From positions 62,001-126,000 of the forward strand of contig JAJFKB010000014.1 of assembly GCA_021773395.1 (NCBI GenBank): 64,000 nt of DNA, given 5' to 3'. This stretch comes from Gammaproteobacteria bacterium (GTDB lineage: Bacteria > Pseudomonadota > Gammaproteobacteria > Pseudomonadales > IMCC2047). The notes beneath the pieces were generated by a model. That model did no database searches and was not told the origin of the DNA. It was given only the letters and a program-made list of their open reading frames with translations. A program made the position numbers and the translations under genes. This document shows positions 50,255 through 58,893 of this stretch, one piece after another. Numbering within the stretch: position 1 is the stretch's first letter; every line of letters begins with the position of its first letter.

Positions 50255-52708
50255 TTGCTGCTGCTCGTGATCGGCTTCTACCGTATTGCATTGATAAAAA
50301 CGATAGCTAACTGGTGGCTGATTGATTCGCAGGTTTATATCGAGCGAATTGATGGTTTGCGCTTGGGTTGGGAAAAATCGGCTGTTGAGCATATACATCT
50401 CAGAATGGGTAACAACAATGCCTTGCAGCTGATTGATGGTCTGACCCTGGAATATTCTCTGATGAGTTTATCACTTAATCATATTCAGGTTAGACGGGCC
50501 TCCGTGGCTATACCAGAATTTAGTGATAGCAGCCCACTGCTCGTGAGCGAATTGATACAGGAGATAGGGCTTTTGCCAACTGGGAAAGTCGATATTCATG
50601 AGCTTAAACTGGATGTAGTGCCGGAAGTGTTACGGTTTGGTTTCGAGAAAACGTCACATGGCGTTCGTGCTCAGTTAACTGGAGAGAGTCATGCAGTCAA
50701 CGTCCAGATTACGCAGTATTTAGAAGTTCATACAGATCTAAGCTTCGAGCTCGCAAACCGCCAGCAGACTTTTGCCTCACTAAAGGCCCAGCTCAAACCG
50801 GATTCAGCAGGTTACCGGTTAGGCGGGGAGCTCGGTGTTGTTTTGCAGGGCTTTTGGGAGTTAATTGATGAGTTGCAGATAGGGTTGCCTGAACATCTTG
50901 CGTACCTGTCAGGGCGTGTAGATATGCAGCTTTCAGCAAAAATTCCCAATGCAATAGAGCAAGCTTTGCTGGATGGAGTGGTTATGCATGCTGAAATTGC
51001 GGAGCCTATTATTGCAGAGTACAGGAACGATCACGCCGCTGTGTTCGGTAGGTTACAGCTTGAACTGCCGGTTGGCGCTGATCTGATGGTAATTGATAAG
51101 CAGGGTATACAGCTAGATTTCGGTTCTGAGACGGTGATGTTAAAACTTGAGGGTCAAACAAACGAGTTGCTTGTTAATGGCAGTTTTCGGAAGTTCCATT
51201 GCTTTTGGCATGATCAAATAAACTGTGAAACAGGGTTGGTGATAGACGCTGAGATGTCCAGGTTGAACCTGGACTCAATTGTGGTTAAGTCTCCAAAGTC
51301 TAAAGTTAACGGAGCGTTTTTTCTGAAATCGGGTTCGGCGCAGATTAATTTATTGCCGGGTTCACAAATGAGCGCGGATGGACTTGATTTTTCCGATTTT
51401 GGGATAGATAAACTCGAGCTGCAACTGCTGGAGGCGCTGCGATTGAGCTATTCCCTTGACAGTGAAGACTTTGAATTCGATGTTGAGAACGTGAAACTGC
51501 GAGCGAGCCTAAAAAACACGGAGTATCAGCTACAGACTGGAGCAGAACTATCGGGATCGGGGGGCGTTCGAAATAAGCAGCTATCGGCGACTGTAAATTT
51601 GGATGGAACCCTCAATAGAGCCAGTTACGCTGACTTCAAACTGCCCCATCTGAAGGTGCAGACTGAGGTTAAGCTCAACGAAGGACAGATTGATATGTCC
51701 GGTGCATTTCAAACACATGCCGGGGTATCTTTATTTGCCTATGAGTTGGGTCACAAGTTGGACGAAGAAACCGGTGCCGCCAGTTTTTGGTCCGCGGATA
51801 TTGATTTTTCGAAGCAGCAGCTTTCGGATTTCTTCGATGATTGGGAGTTTAATCTGGATCTTTTGTCAGGTTCCATGGAAATAGAAGCGCAATTCGATTG
51901 GTCTTTATCGGGTCAGAACCCGGCGATCAAAGGTGAAATCAGACACCATGCCGCCGGGTTGACTGGCTATTTTCATGATGTAGCGTTCGTTGGACTGTCT
52001 GGCGATATTGGTATGAGAACGCAGGGTTTGAACGAGGTTCACAGTTCAGCGCCGGGCTCAGTGAGGATTGAAATGCTGGATATTGGTCTCCCGATTAGAA
52101 ATGTTGCATTAAGCTATTCATTCGACACACTTGATCAACGTATGGATATTCACAGTTTTCAGGCAGCTATGTTGAGCGGAAAGGTCAACTTCAAAGATTA
52201 TAGTTATTACATGAGTGATAAGGTGTCATCTCAAAATCAGGTATTGAACCTGAATATAGATGCTTTGGATATCGCTGAATTGCTGAAAAAAGCTGGCTAT
52301 GATGCGGTGATGGCGACCGGAAGATTGAGTGGTAAACTGCCTGTCAAAGTAACATCCGAGGGAATGAGTATCGATAGTGGAGAATTAACGGCATTGGTGC
52401 CTGGCGGAATTATTCGCTATGAGGCCGATAGCGCAGAACTTGGCTCGAACTCTGCGTTGAAGCTGGTGAGAGAGGCTTTGAATAACTATCATTATGATCA
52501 AATGAAACTCGTCGCAAACTATTCTCCAAAGGGCGATCTGCAATTAGATGTAAGAATGAAAGGGATGAACCCTGATATGAATCAGGGACAGAAAATCAAT
52601 CTGAATGTGAATATTAGCGATAATATTCCGATGTTATTAAAAAGTCTCCAGTCTAGCCGAGTGGTCACCGATATACTCAATAATAAACTACTTAAAAAAA
52701 GCAAATAG
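50255..52708 (+). CDS. ydbH: YdbH-family AsmA-like envelope protein
   Basis: A large inner-membrane anchored protein, at least 817 aa, whose long beta-rich periplasmic part matches the YdbH family of AsmA-like bridges that carry phospholipids to the outer membrane. In E. coli YdbH works with the outer-membrane lipoprotein YnbE and periplasmic YdbL; the same two genes follow here. The start is uncertain. The membrane helix clearly begins further upstream (frame open back to 50210, reading LIKKLIFSLLSFLLLLL), but there is no ATG, GTG or TTG there; CTG 50216 is the likely true start. The TTG at 50255 cuts the helix. Confidence 0.87.
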   Translation: MLLLVIGFYRIALIKTIANWWLIDSQVYIERIDGLRLGWEKSAVEHIHLRMGNNNALQLIDGLTLEYSLMSLSLNHIQVRRASVAIPEFSDSSPLLVSELIQEIGLLPTGKVDIHELKLDVVPEVLRFGFEKTSHGVRAQLTGESHAVNVQITQYLEVHTDLSFELANRQQTFASLKAQLKPDSAGYRLGGELGVVLQGFWELIDELQIGLPEHLAYLSGRVDMQLSAKIPNAIEQALLDGVVMHAEIAEPIIAEYRNDHAAVFGRLQLELPVGADLMVIDKQGIQLDFGSETVMLKLEGQTNELLVNGSFRKFHCFWHDQINCETGLVIDAEMSRLNLDSIVVKSPKSKVNGAFFLKSGSAQINLLPGSQMSADGLDFSDFGIDKLELQLLEALRLSYSLDSEDFEFDVENVKLRASLKNTEYQLQTGAELSGSGGVRNKQLSATVNLDGTLNRASYADFKLPHLKVQTEVKLNEGQIDMSGAFQTHAGVSLFAYELGHKLDEETGAASFWSADIDFSKQQLSDFFDDWEFNLDLLSGSMEIEAQFDWSLSGQNPAIKGEIRHHAAGLTGYFHDVAFVGLSGDIGMRTQGLNEVHSSAPGSVRIEMLDIGLPIRNVALSYSFDTLDQRMDIHSFQAAMLSGKVNFKDYSYYMSDKVSSQNQVLNLNIDALDIAELLKKAGYDAVMATGRLSGKLPVKVTSEGMSIDSGELTALVPGGIIRYEADSAELGSNSALKLVREALNNYHYDQMKLVANYSPKGDLQLDVRMKGMNPDMNQGQKINLNVNISDNIPMLLKSLQSSRVVTDILNNKLLKKSK

Positions 52709-52792
52709 GGACATCTCTATAGTGATTCTGTTCAGCCAGTGTTAATCTTGGACTGGTAGCATATATCTCAATAGCAAAATGGGTTTTAACGA

Positions 52793-52981
52793 ATGAAAAG
52801 AAACATTTTACTTCTTGTTGTGACGTGCATTTGCCTGTGGGGCTGTGCTCCTACAGTACAGGTTGCCATGCCGGATAAACCCATAGAGATTAATCTCAAT
52901 GTAAAAATTGAGCATGAAATCAGAGTTAAGGTTGATAAAGAACTCGATCAGATATTCAAAGATGATAGTGGGTTGTTTTAA
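52793..52981 (+). CDS. ynbE: YnbE-family lipoprotein
   Basis: A 62-aa lipoprotein with the lipobox LWGC (lipid-modified Cys about residue 18) and the conserved short core PIEINLNVKIEHEIRVKVDKE. In E. coli YnbE multimers form an outer-membrane partner of YdbH. Order ydbH-ynbE-ydbL is conserved. Its stop codon is directly followed by an in-frame ATG of the next gene's longer form. Confidence 0.88.
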   Translation: MKRNILLLVVTCICLWGCAPTVQVAMPDKPIEINLNVKIEHEIRVKVDKELDQIFKDDSGLF

Positions 52982-53011
52982 ATGTTGAAAAGATTGAAGG
53001 AAGAAAGCCCT

Positions 53012-53338
53012 ATGAAGCAGTTAGTTTTAGCTATTATCCTGATACTAGCCGGAATCAGCTCGGCCTATGCGTTGACCCTTAAAGAGGCAAAAAATGCGGG
53101 ATTGGTCGGTGAAAGAAACGATGGGTACGTAGGTTACTTGGTTGATCCACCCAGTGAAGAAACCCAACTCATTGTTAAGGAGGTCAATAATAAACGCCGC
53201 GCCGTATTTAGTGCTACAGCGAAGAAAAATAATATTGAAATAAAGCAAGTGGCTATGTTGTTTTATCAGCGGGCTGTGGAGGAGACAGAGCTGGGTAATT
53301 ACTACCAGGATCCTGAGGGAAACTGGAAGAAAAAATAG
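53012..53338 (+). CDS. ydbL: YdbL-family periplasmic protein (DUF1318)
   Basis: A 108-aa protein with a signal peptide (about residues 1-20) and the family sequence LTLKEAKNAGLVGERNDGYVG followed by a short helical domain. In E. coli YdbL is a chaperone-like partner that prevents over-multimerisation of YnbE. ATG 53012 gives the signal peptide at once and has AGGA ten bases upstream. An ATG at 52982, abutting the ynbE stop, would add ten residues. Confidence 0.87.
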   Translation: MKQLVLAIILILAGISSAYALTLKEAKNAGLVGERNDGYVGYLVDPPSEETQLIVKEVNNKRRAVFSATAKKNNIEIKQVAMLFYQRAVEETELGNYYQDPEGNWKKK

Positions 53339-53391
53339 CTGGATGAGTAGATTGAACTGGCGTTTTAGATGAGTCTAGAGCTGGAGGCTCC

Positions 53392-56049
53392 CTAGCTATT
53401 TGATCCGGCCCAGTTATTTAAGCGTTGAATTTCATAGTTAAGATTTTCCATAGCCTTGTGAAGGTCCTCAGATGGTGTTTGTTTTAGCGTGCTTTCAACG
53501 TAAGCGGTAGCCGACTGCAATGCTGGGACACCGCAATACCTTGTCGCTCCGTGCAGGCGGTGTACATTATGCAACAAACTGTCACGATCATTATTTTGAA
53601 AGGCCTCGATTATTGAAGCCTGTTCTTCTTTTAGGCTGTTAAGTAGCATATCAAACAGTTCCTGGGCTAGCTCCTTTTTGCCCGCCGCCAAGCGCAGAGC
53701 CATTTCAAGATCAACGACTTCATTTTCGCCCTTCGTGTGTCGTTCTGAGAGTTCGGCTCGGTTATTTTTTGATGAATCTTCTACCGAAATGGTAGAGGCT
53801 TTAACATCAGTCCAATCGAGAATGGTATCCAGCAATTGTTGTTCGGTGACGGGTTTGCTGAGATAGTCATCTAATCCCGATGCCAGCAGGTGTTCTTTTT
53901 CCGATTCAAGAGCATGTGCAGTCAGCGCTATAATAGGCACATCGCGATAGGCACTGGGCGTATTTCTGATTCTTCTGGTTGTTTCCACACCATCCATACC
54001 TGGCATTTGAATATCCATATAGACGATGTCGAATGACTCTGCTTTCAGCAAATTAAGCGCGTCCTGACCACTAATTGCGGTATAGACTCTGGCCCCAAGA
54101 TCTGTGAGCAGTTCTTGGACTAATTTGAGATTTGCCGGATTATCGTCCACAGCGAGTACTGTAGGTTTGCGATCTATAAATCTGGATATACTTGAATTAT
54201 CCATTGTGGGTGTGGAAGCTAAATTGGTAGATTTTGATAACAGTCTACTAATTTCGTTATATAAATTCTGTTGACGCACAGGTTTTGCGAGTTTGGTGCA
54301 GCTGAGTTGGGAGATACAGGCTTCATGTTCATCTTCATTGACGGTGTTATGCTGTAAAATTGTCTCGCAATTAAACTCAGTTTTCAGTCTATTGATTAGT
54401 GTCTCAGCCAACTGCCAGTCAGTATCGGTAAAGCTCAGACTAATAATGGCGATGTCGACAGGGTTTGATGAATAGTGGCTTTCTATGTATTGTGCCATTT
54501 GTCTTAGATTTGTGGATGAGTAGGTTTGTAGTTGCCAAGCCTTTAGGCGGCGTATGGTTGCCAGACGTGCAATTGGGTGGGCATCAAAAACCGCAATATG
54601 GCCGCCGTCAATGGGAGCTAACGTTGAGTCTGACCGGTTGGTATCCATCGATTTTGCGGTAAAGGTAAACCAGAAGTTGGCCCCTTGTCCGGGGAGGCTT
54701 CTAACACCAATTTCCCCGTGCATTTGCTCAACCAACTGTTTTGCTATCACCAGTCCTAGACCGGTTCCTCCAAACTGGCGAGTTGTTGATGTGTCCGCTT
54801 GAGAAAAAGCGTTAAATAAAACTACCTGTTTCTTCTCTGCAATGCCAATCCCGGTATCAGATACGATAATTTTAATAACAGACTGCTGTTTCTCTTTTTT
54901 ATTGATCATAGCACGCACGATGACACTACCGTGGTTGGTAAATTTAATTCCATTACTAACGAGGTTGGTAAGGATTTGTTTGAGCCGCAAGGGGTCGGCC
55001 AGAATTAAATTTGGGACTTCCGGGTAAATCGTGCAAGCCAGTTCAATCTTCTTTTCGTGAGCAGAAGGAGCGAGAACCGTTAGAACATCTTCAATGGTAT
55101 CTCTTAAGCTAATTGATATTTCATCTAGGGCGATCTTGCCGGCCTCAATCTTTGAAAAATCAAGAATATCGTTGATGATCTGTAGCAATCCGATCGATGA
55201 TTTGCGTATTGTGGAGAGAAAATCCCTTTGCTTGTTATCAAGTTGTGTTTTGAGCAACAGATCCGTAAAGCCGATGATAGCATTCAATGGTGTGCGGATC
55301 TCATGGCTCATGTTAGCGATGAATTGGGATTTGATTTCGCTCGCTTTCAAAGCCTCTTGTCTGGCCGTATCAATTGCTTGTTGTTGCAAACCAATCGAGT
55401 GCTCGAGTTGTATGTGCTCCTTCTTTTTTTTGCTGCTCGCAGGAGGTGGCGCATTGACGTCGCTGACATCACCCCGGGTTCGCTTTTTCCGCCGAATAAA
55501 AATCATCAGATCAAGCATCAACAGGATAACAGTTCCGACTAGGACGTAGGCTAGCAACAAGTTTCTTCTTTGTGGACCCTCCGTATCAGCTAGAGCAAGA
55601 ATAATATAGCCGCCTCGCTTTTCTGTTGCCACTATATGCTTAGTGCTGGATTGGGGTTGTATCAATTGATTTGAAATGTAAAGCGTGTTTTGCTGCCTGA
55701 TGCCAAGTGTTCCATTATTTATAAACCGGTTGACCAGAGAAAGGGGTATGGGTGTGCCTGATCTGAGAATATCATTTTTTTCAGGGTCGATGATCAGTAT
55801 GCCTTCGATGTGTTCAGTTTTAAGCAGGTTCTCGGACAAATGCGCTAGTGCATCTGGTTTACTGCTTAATGACGTATTTTGAACTACAGCAGAGATACTA
55901 TGAGCTATATTCTGCCCATACGCGATTGCCGCCTCGTCTGTTCTTTGTGCGATTAGGTAGGTTTGATATATCAGCATCCCTCCTGCAAAATTAGCAAGGA
56001 GAAGCAATGCAAGTTTCGATAAAATTTTAATGGATACTGGATTCTTCAT
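53392..56049 (-). CDS. gacS: Hybrid sensor histidine kinase, GacS/BarA type
   Basis: An 885-aa phosphorelay kinase. Two membrane helices (about 11-31 and 163-187) flank a periplasmic domain. Then follow HisKA with His249 (FIANMSHEIRTPLNAIIGF), an ATPase domain with DTGIGI and GTGLGL, a degenerate receiver near residues 480-590 in which the phospho-Asp appears replaced by Ser, a proper receiver with Asp679 (MDIQMPGMDG) and an HPt domain with His830. This is the BarA/GacS relay that feeds the response regulator GacA/UvrY. No HAMP domain was recognised. It lies opposite cysM, as in Pseudomonas. Confidence 0.88.
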   Translation of the reverse strand: MKNPVSIKILSKLALLLLANFAGGMLIYQTYLIAQRTDEAAIAYGQNIAHSISAVVQNTSLSSKPDALAHLSENLLKTEHIEGILIIDPEKNDILRSGTPIPLSLVNRFINNGTLGIRQQNTLYISNQLIQPQSSTKHIVATEKRGGYIILALADTEGPQRRNLLLAYVLVGTVILLMLDLMIFIRRKKRTRGDVSDVNAPPPASSKKKKEHIQLEHSIGLQQQAIDTARQEALKASEIKSQFIANMSHEIRTPLNAIIGFTDLLLKTQLDNKQRDFLSTIRKSSIGLLQIINDILDFSKIEAGKIALDEISISLRDTIEDVLTVLAPSAHEKKIELACTIYPEVPNLILADPLRLKQILTNLVSNGIKFTNHGSVIVRAMINKKEKQQSVIKIIVSDTGIGIAEKKQVVLFNAFSQADTSTTRQFGGTGLGLVIAKQLVEQMHGEIGVRSLPGQGANFWFTFTAKSMDTNRSDSTLAPIDGGHIAVFDAHPIARLATIRRLKAWQLQTYSSTNLRQMAQYIESHYSSNPVDIAIISLSFTDTDWQLAETLINRLKTEFNCETILQHNTVNEDEHEACISQLSCTKLAKPVRQQNLYNEISRLLSKSTNLASTPTMDNSSISRFIDRKPTVLAVDDNPANLKLVQELLTDLGARVYTAISGQDALNLLKAESFDIVYMDIQMPGMDGVETTRRIRNTPSAYRDVPIIALTAHALESEKEHLLASGLDDYLSKPVTEQQLLDTILDWTDVKASTISVEDSSKNNRAELSERHTKGENEVVDLEMALRLAAGKKELAQELFDMLLNSLKEEQASIIEAFQNNDRDSLLHNVHRLHGATRYCGVPALQSATAYVESTLKQTPSEDLHKAMENLNYEIQRLNNWAGSNS

Positions 56050-56347
56050 ACTTCTGTGTCATGCTACCGATAAAGGTTGTGCTAATGGCGTCCACGCTCT
56101 CAACCATTAGCTGTATGGATGAGGCATTTATATGGGTTTCAATGTCTAACTTTAGTTCAAGCTATTGTTATTACCAATGGCTATGTCGTTAGTTGGATAG
56201 AATATTATGAGTTAAATTATATTAAACGTATTATAGCGGCGATTTATATTTTCATGCTAGATGACCTATTGTAACTGGTTTCAAATGGCCTAAGCGCTGC
56301 TGAAAATAGTCGTAATACATTAAATTGATTCAGTTCAGGAAAGATAA
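56050..56347. other. 298-base divergent spacer between gacS and cysM
   Basis: AT-rich region that must hold the promoters of both genes. I found no clear consensus boxes or operators. Confidence 0.5.
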
Positions 56348-57289
56348 ATGAGCGGTACCCCACTAGATAAACGGTTACAGTCGCAGGTTCTGGCGTCGAA
56401 GACTTCTGATTTTCCAACTATTGAAAATTATGTCGGTGAAACTCCGTTGGTACGGCTGCAAAGAATGAGTGCCGGCAAAAACAATAACATATTGGTTAAG
56501 CTTGAGGGTAATAATCCAGCAGGATCGGTTAAAGATCGCCCGGCCATCAGCATGATTCAGCAGGCAGAGCTTAGAGGCGATATTAGGCCGGGTGATACGC
56601 TCATAGAGGCAACCAGCGGTAACACCGGCATAGCACTGGCAATGGCTGCGGCCATTAAGGGTTACCGTATGGTACTTATTATGCCTGATCATATGAGTGA
56701 GGAACGACGGGCATCGATGGCTGCCTATGGTGCTGAATTGGTTTTAGTTAACCAGGAAGAGGGTATGGAAGGTGCGCGTGATCTTGCCCATCAAATGCAG
56801 CGAGAGGGGCAGGGAATAGTGCTGGATCAGTTTGCTAATGCGGATAATCCGTTAGCACATTATCAGGGAACCGGGCCTGAAATCTGGCGGCAGACTCAGG
56901 GGCGAATCACGCATTTTGTAAGTTCAATGGGCACGACTGGAACCATCATGGGTGTTTCCCGGTTTTTGAAGGAACAGAATCCACAAATAGCGATTATTGG
57001 CTTGCAGCCAGAAGATGGTTCCAGTATTCCGGGGATCAGGCGCTGGTCCGAAGCTTACTTGCCGAAAATTTTTGATGCAAGTCGTGTGGATCAAGTGCTG
57101 GATATTTCCCAGGATGTAGCTGAGAAAACGATGCGTGATCTGGCTGCAATAGAGGGTATTTTCTGCGGAGTCTCTTCAGGAGGAGCGGTAGCAGGAGCGC
57201 TTCAAGTGGCTGAGAATCTTGAAAATGCAGTTATAGTGGCTATTATTTGTGATAGAGGGGATCGGTACCTGTCGACCGGTGTGTTTTAA
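56348..57289 (+). CDS. cysM: Cysteine synthase B
   Basis: PLP-dependent O-acetylserine sulfhydrylase. Lys62 in NPAGSVKDRP binds PLP, and the loop TSGNTGIAL and the phosphate-binding SSGGAVAGAL are present. CysM rather than CysK is favoured by sequence and by the gacS-cysM-rlmD context. AGGAAAG precedes ATG 56348. Confidence 0.93.
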   Translation: MSGTPLDKRLQSQVLASKTSDFPTIENYVGETPLVRLQRMSAGKNNNILVKLEGNNPAGSVKDRPAISMIQQAELRGDIRPGDTLIEATSGNTGIALAMAAAIKGYRMVLIMPDHMSEERRASMAAYGAELVLVNQEEGMEGARDLAHQMQREGQGIVLDQFANADNPLAHYQGTGPEIWRQTQGRITHFVSSMGTTGTIMGVSRFLKEQNPQIAIIGLQPEDGSSIPGIRRWSEAYLPKIFDASRVDQVLDISQDVAEKTMRDLAAIEGIFCGVSSGGAVAGALQVAENLENAVIVAIICDRGDRYLSTGVF

Positions 57290-57427
57290 TTTGAGACCCT
57301 GATAGTTAGCGTGGCCAGAGATCGTTGAAGCAAATTTAAACGGCTGGTATCGAGGTTTTGTGTATATGAACTGGCAAGATCAATTGGCAGCAGACAATCA
57401 ATTGACCAGCATAAATGTTATTTTGTG

Positions 57428-57450
57428 AGGCCCGAATTTGGGCCTTTTTT
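57428..57450 (+). terminator. rho-independent terminator after cysM
   Basis: AGGCCC (57428-57433) pairs with GGGCCT (57440-57445) around GAATTT, with a T run to 57450. Confidence 0.9.
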
Positions 57451-57538
57451 ATTTTTCCGTTACTTGTTTGATATATGTGATTTAAGCCCAATATATCAGG
57501 CATAGAGCATTTCCGCCAAAATTTGAAAAACGAATTGA

Positions 57539-58885
57539 ATGTCTAGAAGAAACCGCAAACCCAAAATATATGAGAAGCTGGAACTTGAAATAGATGCGCT
57601 AAGCCACGATGGGCGAGGATTGGCGTTGCGTGAGGGTAAGCGGGTCTTTGTGGAAGGCGCATTGACCGAGGAAAGAGTTTTAGCTGAGGTGCGGCGCAAA
57701 AAGAGTCGTTTTGAAGAAGCGACTACACTAGAGGTTATTAAGTCATCGCGACAGCGAGTTGAACCGCGGTGCGCACAAGCGGATCGCTGCGGTGGTTGCA
57801 GTTTGCAACACCTTGAGAGTGGCGCCCAGATAGATTTAAAGCAATCGACTTTGTTACAACAGCTGGAGCATTTTGGTGGATTATCTCCCGATAGACTACT
57901 TCCGGTAATGCAGGGTTCGGACTTTAACTATCGACGAAAAGCCAGGCTCGGAGTACGTTATGTTGCCAAACGAGAAGAAGTGCTCGTGGGGTTTCGGGAA
58001 AAGGGCAGTAGTTTCATAACGGATATCAAAGAATGCCATATCCTTGATGAGCGGGTCGGTGGGAAAATTGTAGAGTTACGCGAACTGATTGCTGGTTTGT
58101 CGGTATATCGAGCGATCCCGCAGATTGAAGTAGCGGTCGGTGACGACACTGTGGCTTTGGTGTTTCGCCATGTAGAACCTTTGCTTGAAGAGGATATAGA
58201 GCAGCTAGTCAGTTTTGGTAAGAGCGCCGCGATTGATATTTATCTGCAGCCGGGCGGATTAAATTCCGTTCATAAAATCTGGCCTGCAGATGGCGTAGAA
58301 CGTTTACAATATCGCCTGCCTGACTTTGATCTTGAGATGCAATTTCATCCAATGGATTTTACGCAGGTAAATCAGTCGATCAATCAACAGGCCGTATCTT
58401 TAGCTGTTTCTTTGTTAGACCCTCAGCAGGATGAACGCGTGTTGGACTTGTTTTGTGGATTGGGAAACTTTACGCTGCCACTGGCGCGTTCTGCCGCGCA
58501 GGTTATTGGCGTTGAGGGCAGTGATGAAATGGTTAGACGTGGTTTTGAAAATGCCCGGCATAATAGCGTCGATAATGTAGAATTTTATGCTGCGGATTTG
58601 ACACAGGAATTTTCGGAACAATCTTGGGCTCAGCAGGGGTTTGATAAGATGCTAATTGACCCGCCTCGCTCAGGAGCATTGGAAATCGTAAAAAAAATGG
58701 CACGCTTTGCGCCCAAGCGAATCGTTTATGTGTCGTGCAATCCTGCAACTTTGGCGCGCGATGCAGGAGAACTAAAAAATCTGGGCTATCATCTTTCAGA
58801 GGCAGGAGTTATGGATATGTTCCCTCATACAACCCATGTTGAGTCGATAGCGGTTTTCAACCGAGAGCCAGTTAGCCGGCGCTGA
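57539..58885 (+). CDS. rlmD: 23S rRNA (uracil(1939)-C(5))-methyltransferase
   Basis: An Fe-S and SAM-dependent methyltransferase, 448 aa. The N-terminal TRAM domain is followed by cluster cysteines C78, C84 and C87 in CAQADRCGGC and a fourth in IKECHIL. The catalytic domain has LDLFCGLGNFTLPLA, DPPRSG and the nucleophile Cys in YVSCNPATLARD. RlmD is favoured over RlmC/TrmA by length, TRAM domain and position next to relA. Confidence 0.95.
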   Translation: MSRRNRKPKIYEKLELEIDALSHDGRGLALREGKRVFVEGALTEERVLAEVRRKKSRFEEATTLEVIKSSRQRVEPRCAQADRCGGCSLQHLESGAQIDLKQSTLLQQLEHFGGLSPDRLLPVMQGSDFNYRRKARLGVRYVAKREEVLVGFREKGSSFITDIKECHILDERVGGKIVELRELIAGLSVYRAIPQIEVAVGDDTVALVFRHVEPLLEEDIEQLVSFGKSAAIDIYLQPGGLNSVHKIWPADGVERLQYRLPDFDLEMQFHPMDFTQVNQSINQQAVSLAVSLLDPQQDERVLDLFCGLGNFTLPLARSAAQVIGVEGSDEMVRRGFENARHNSVDNVEFYAADLTQEFSEQSWAQQGFDKMLIDPPRSGALEIVKKMARFAPKRIVYVSCNPATLARDAGELKNLGYHLSEAGVMDMFPHTTHVESIAVFNREPVSRR

Positions 58886-58893
58886 TTAGCCTT

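Noticed and set aside
53373..53401. Imperfect inverted repeat between ydbL and gacS as a bidirectional terminator
   Set aside because: The stem has several mismatches and neither side is followed by a T run.
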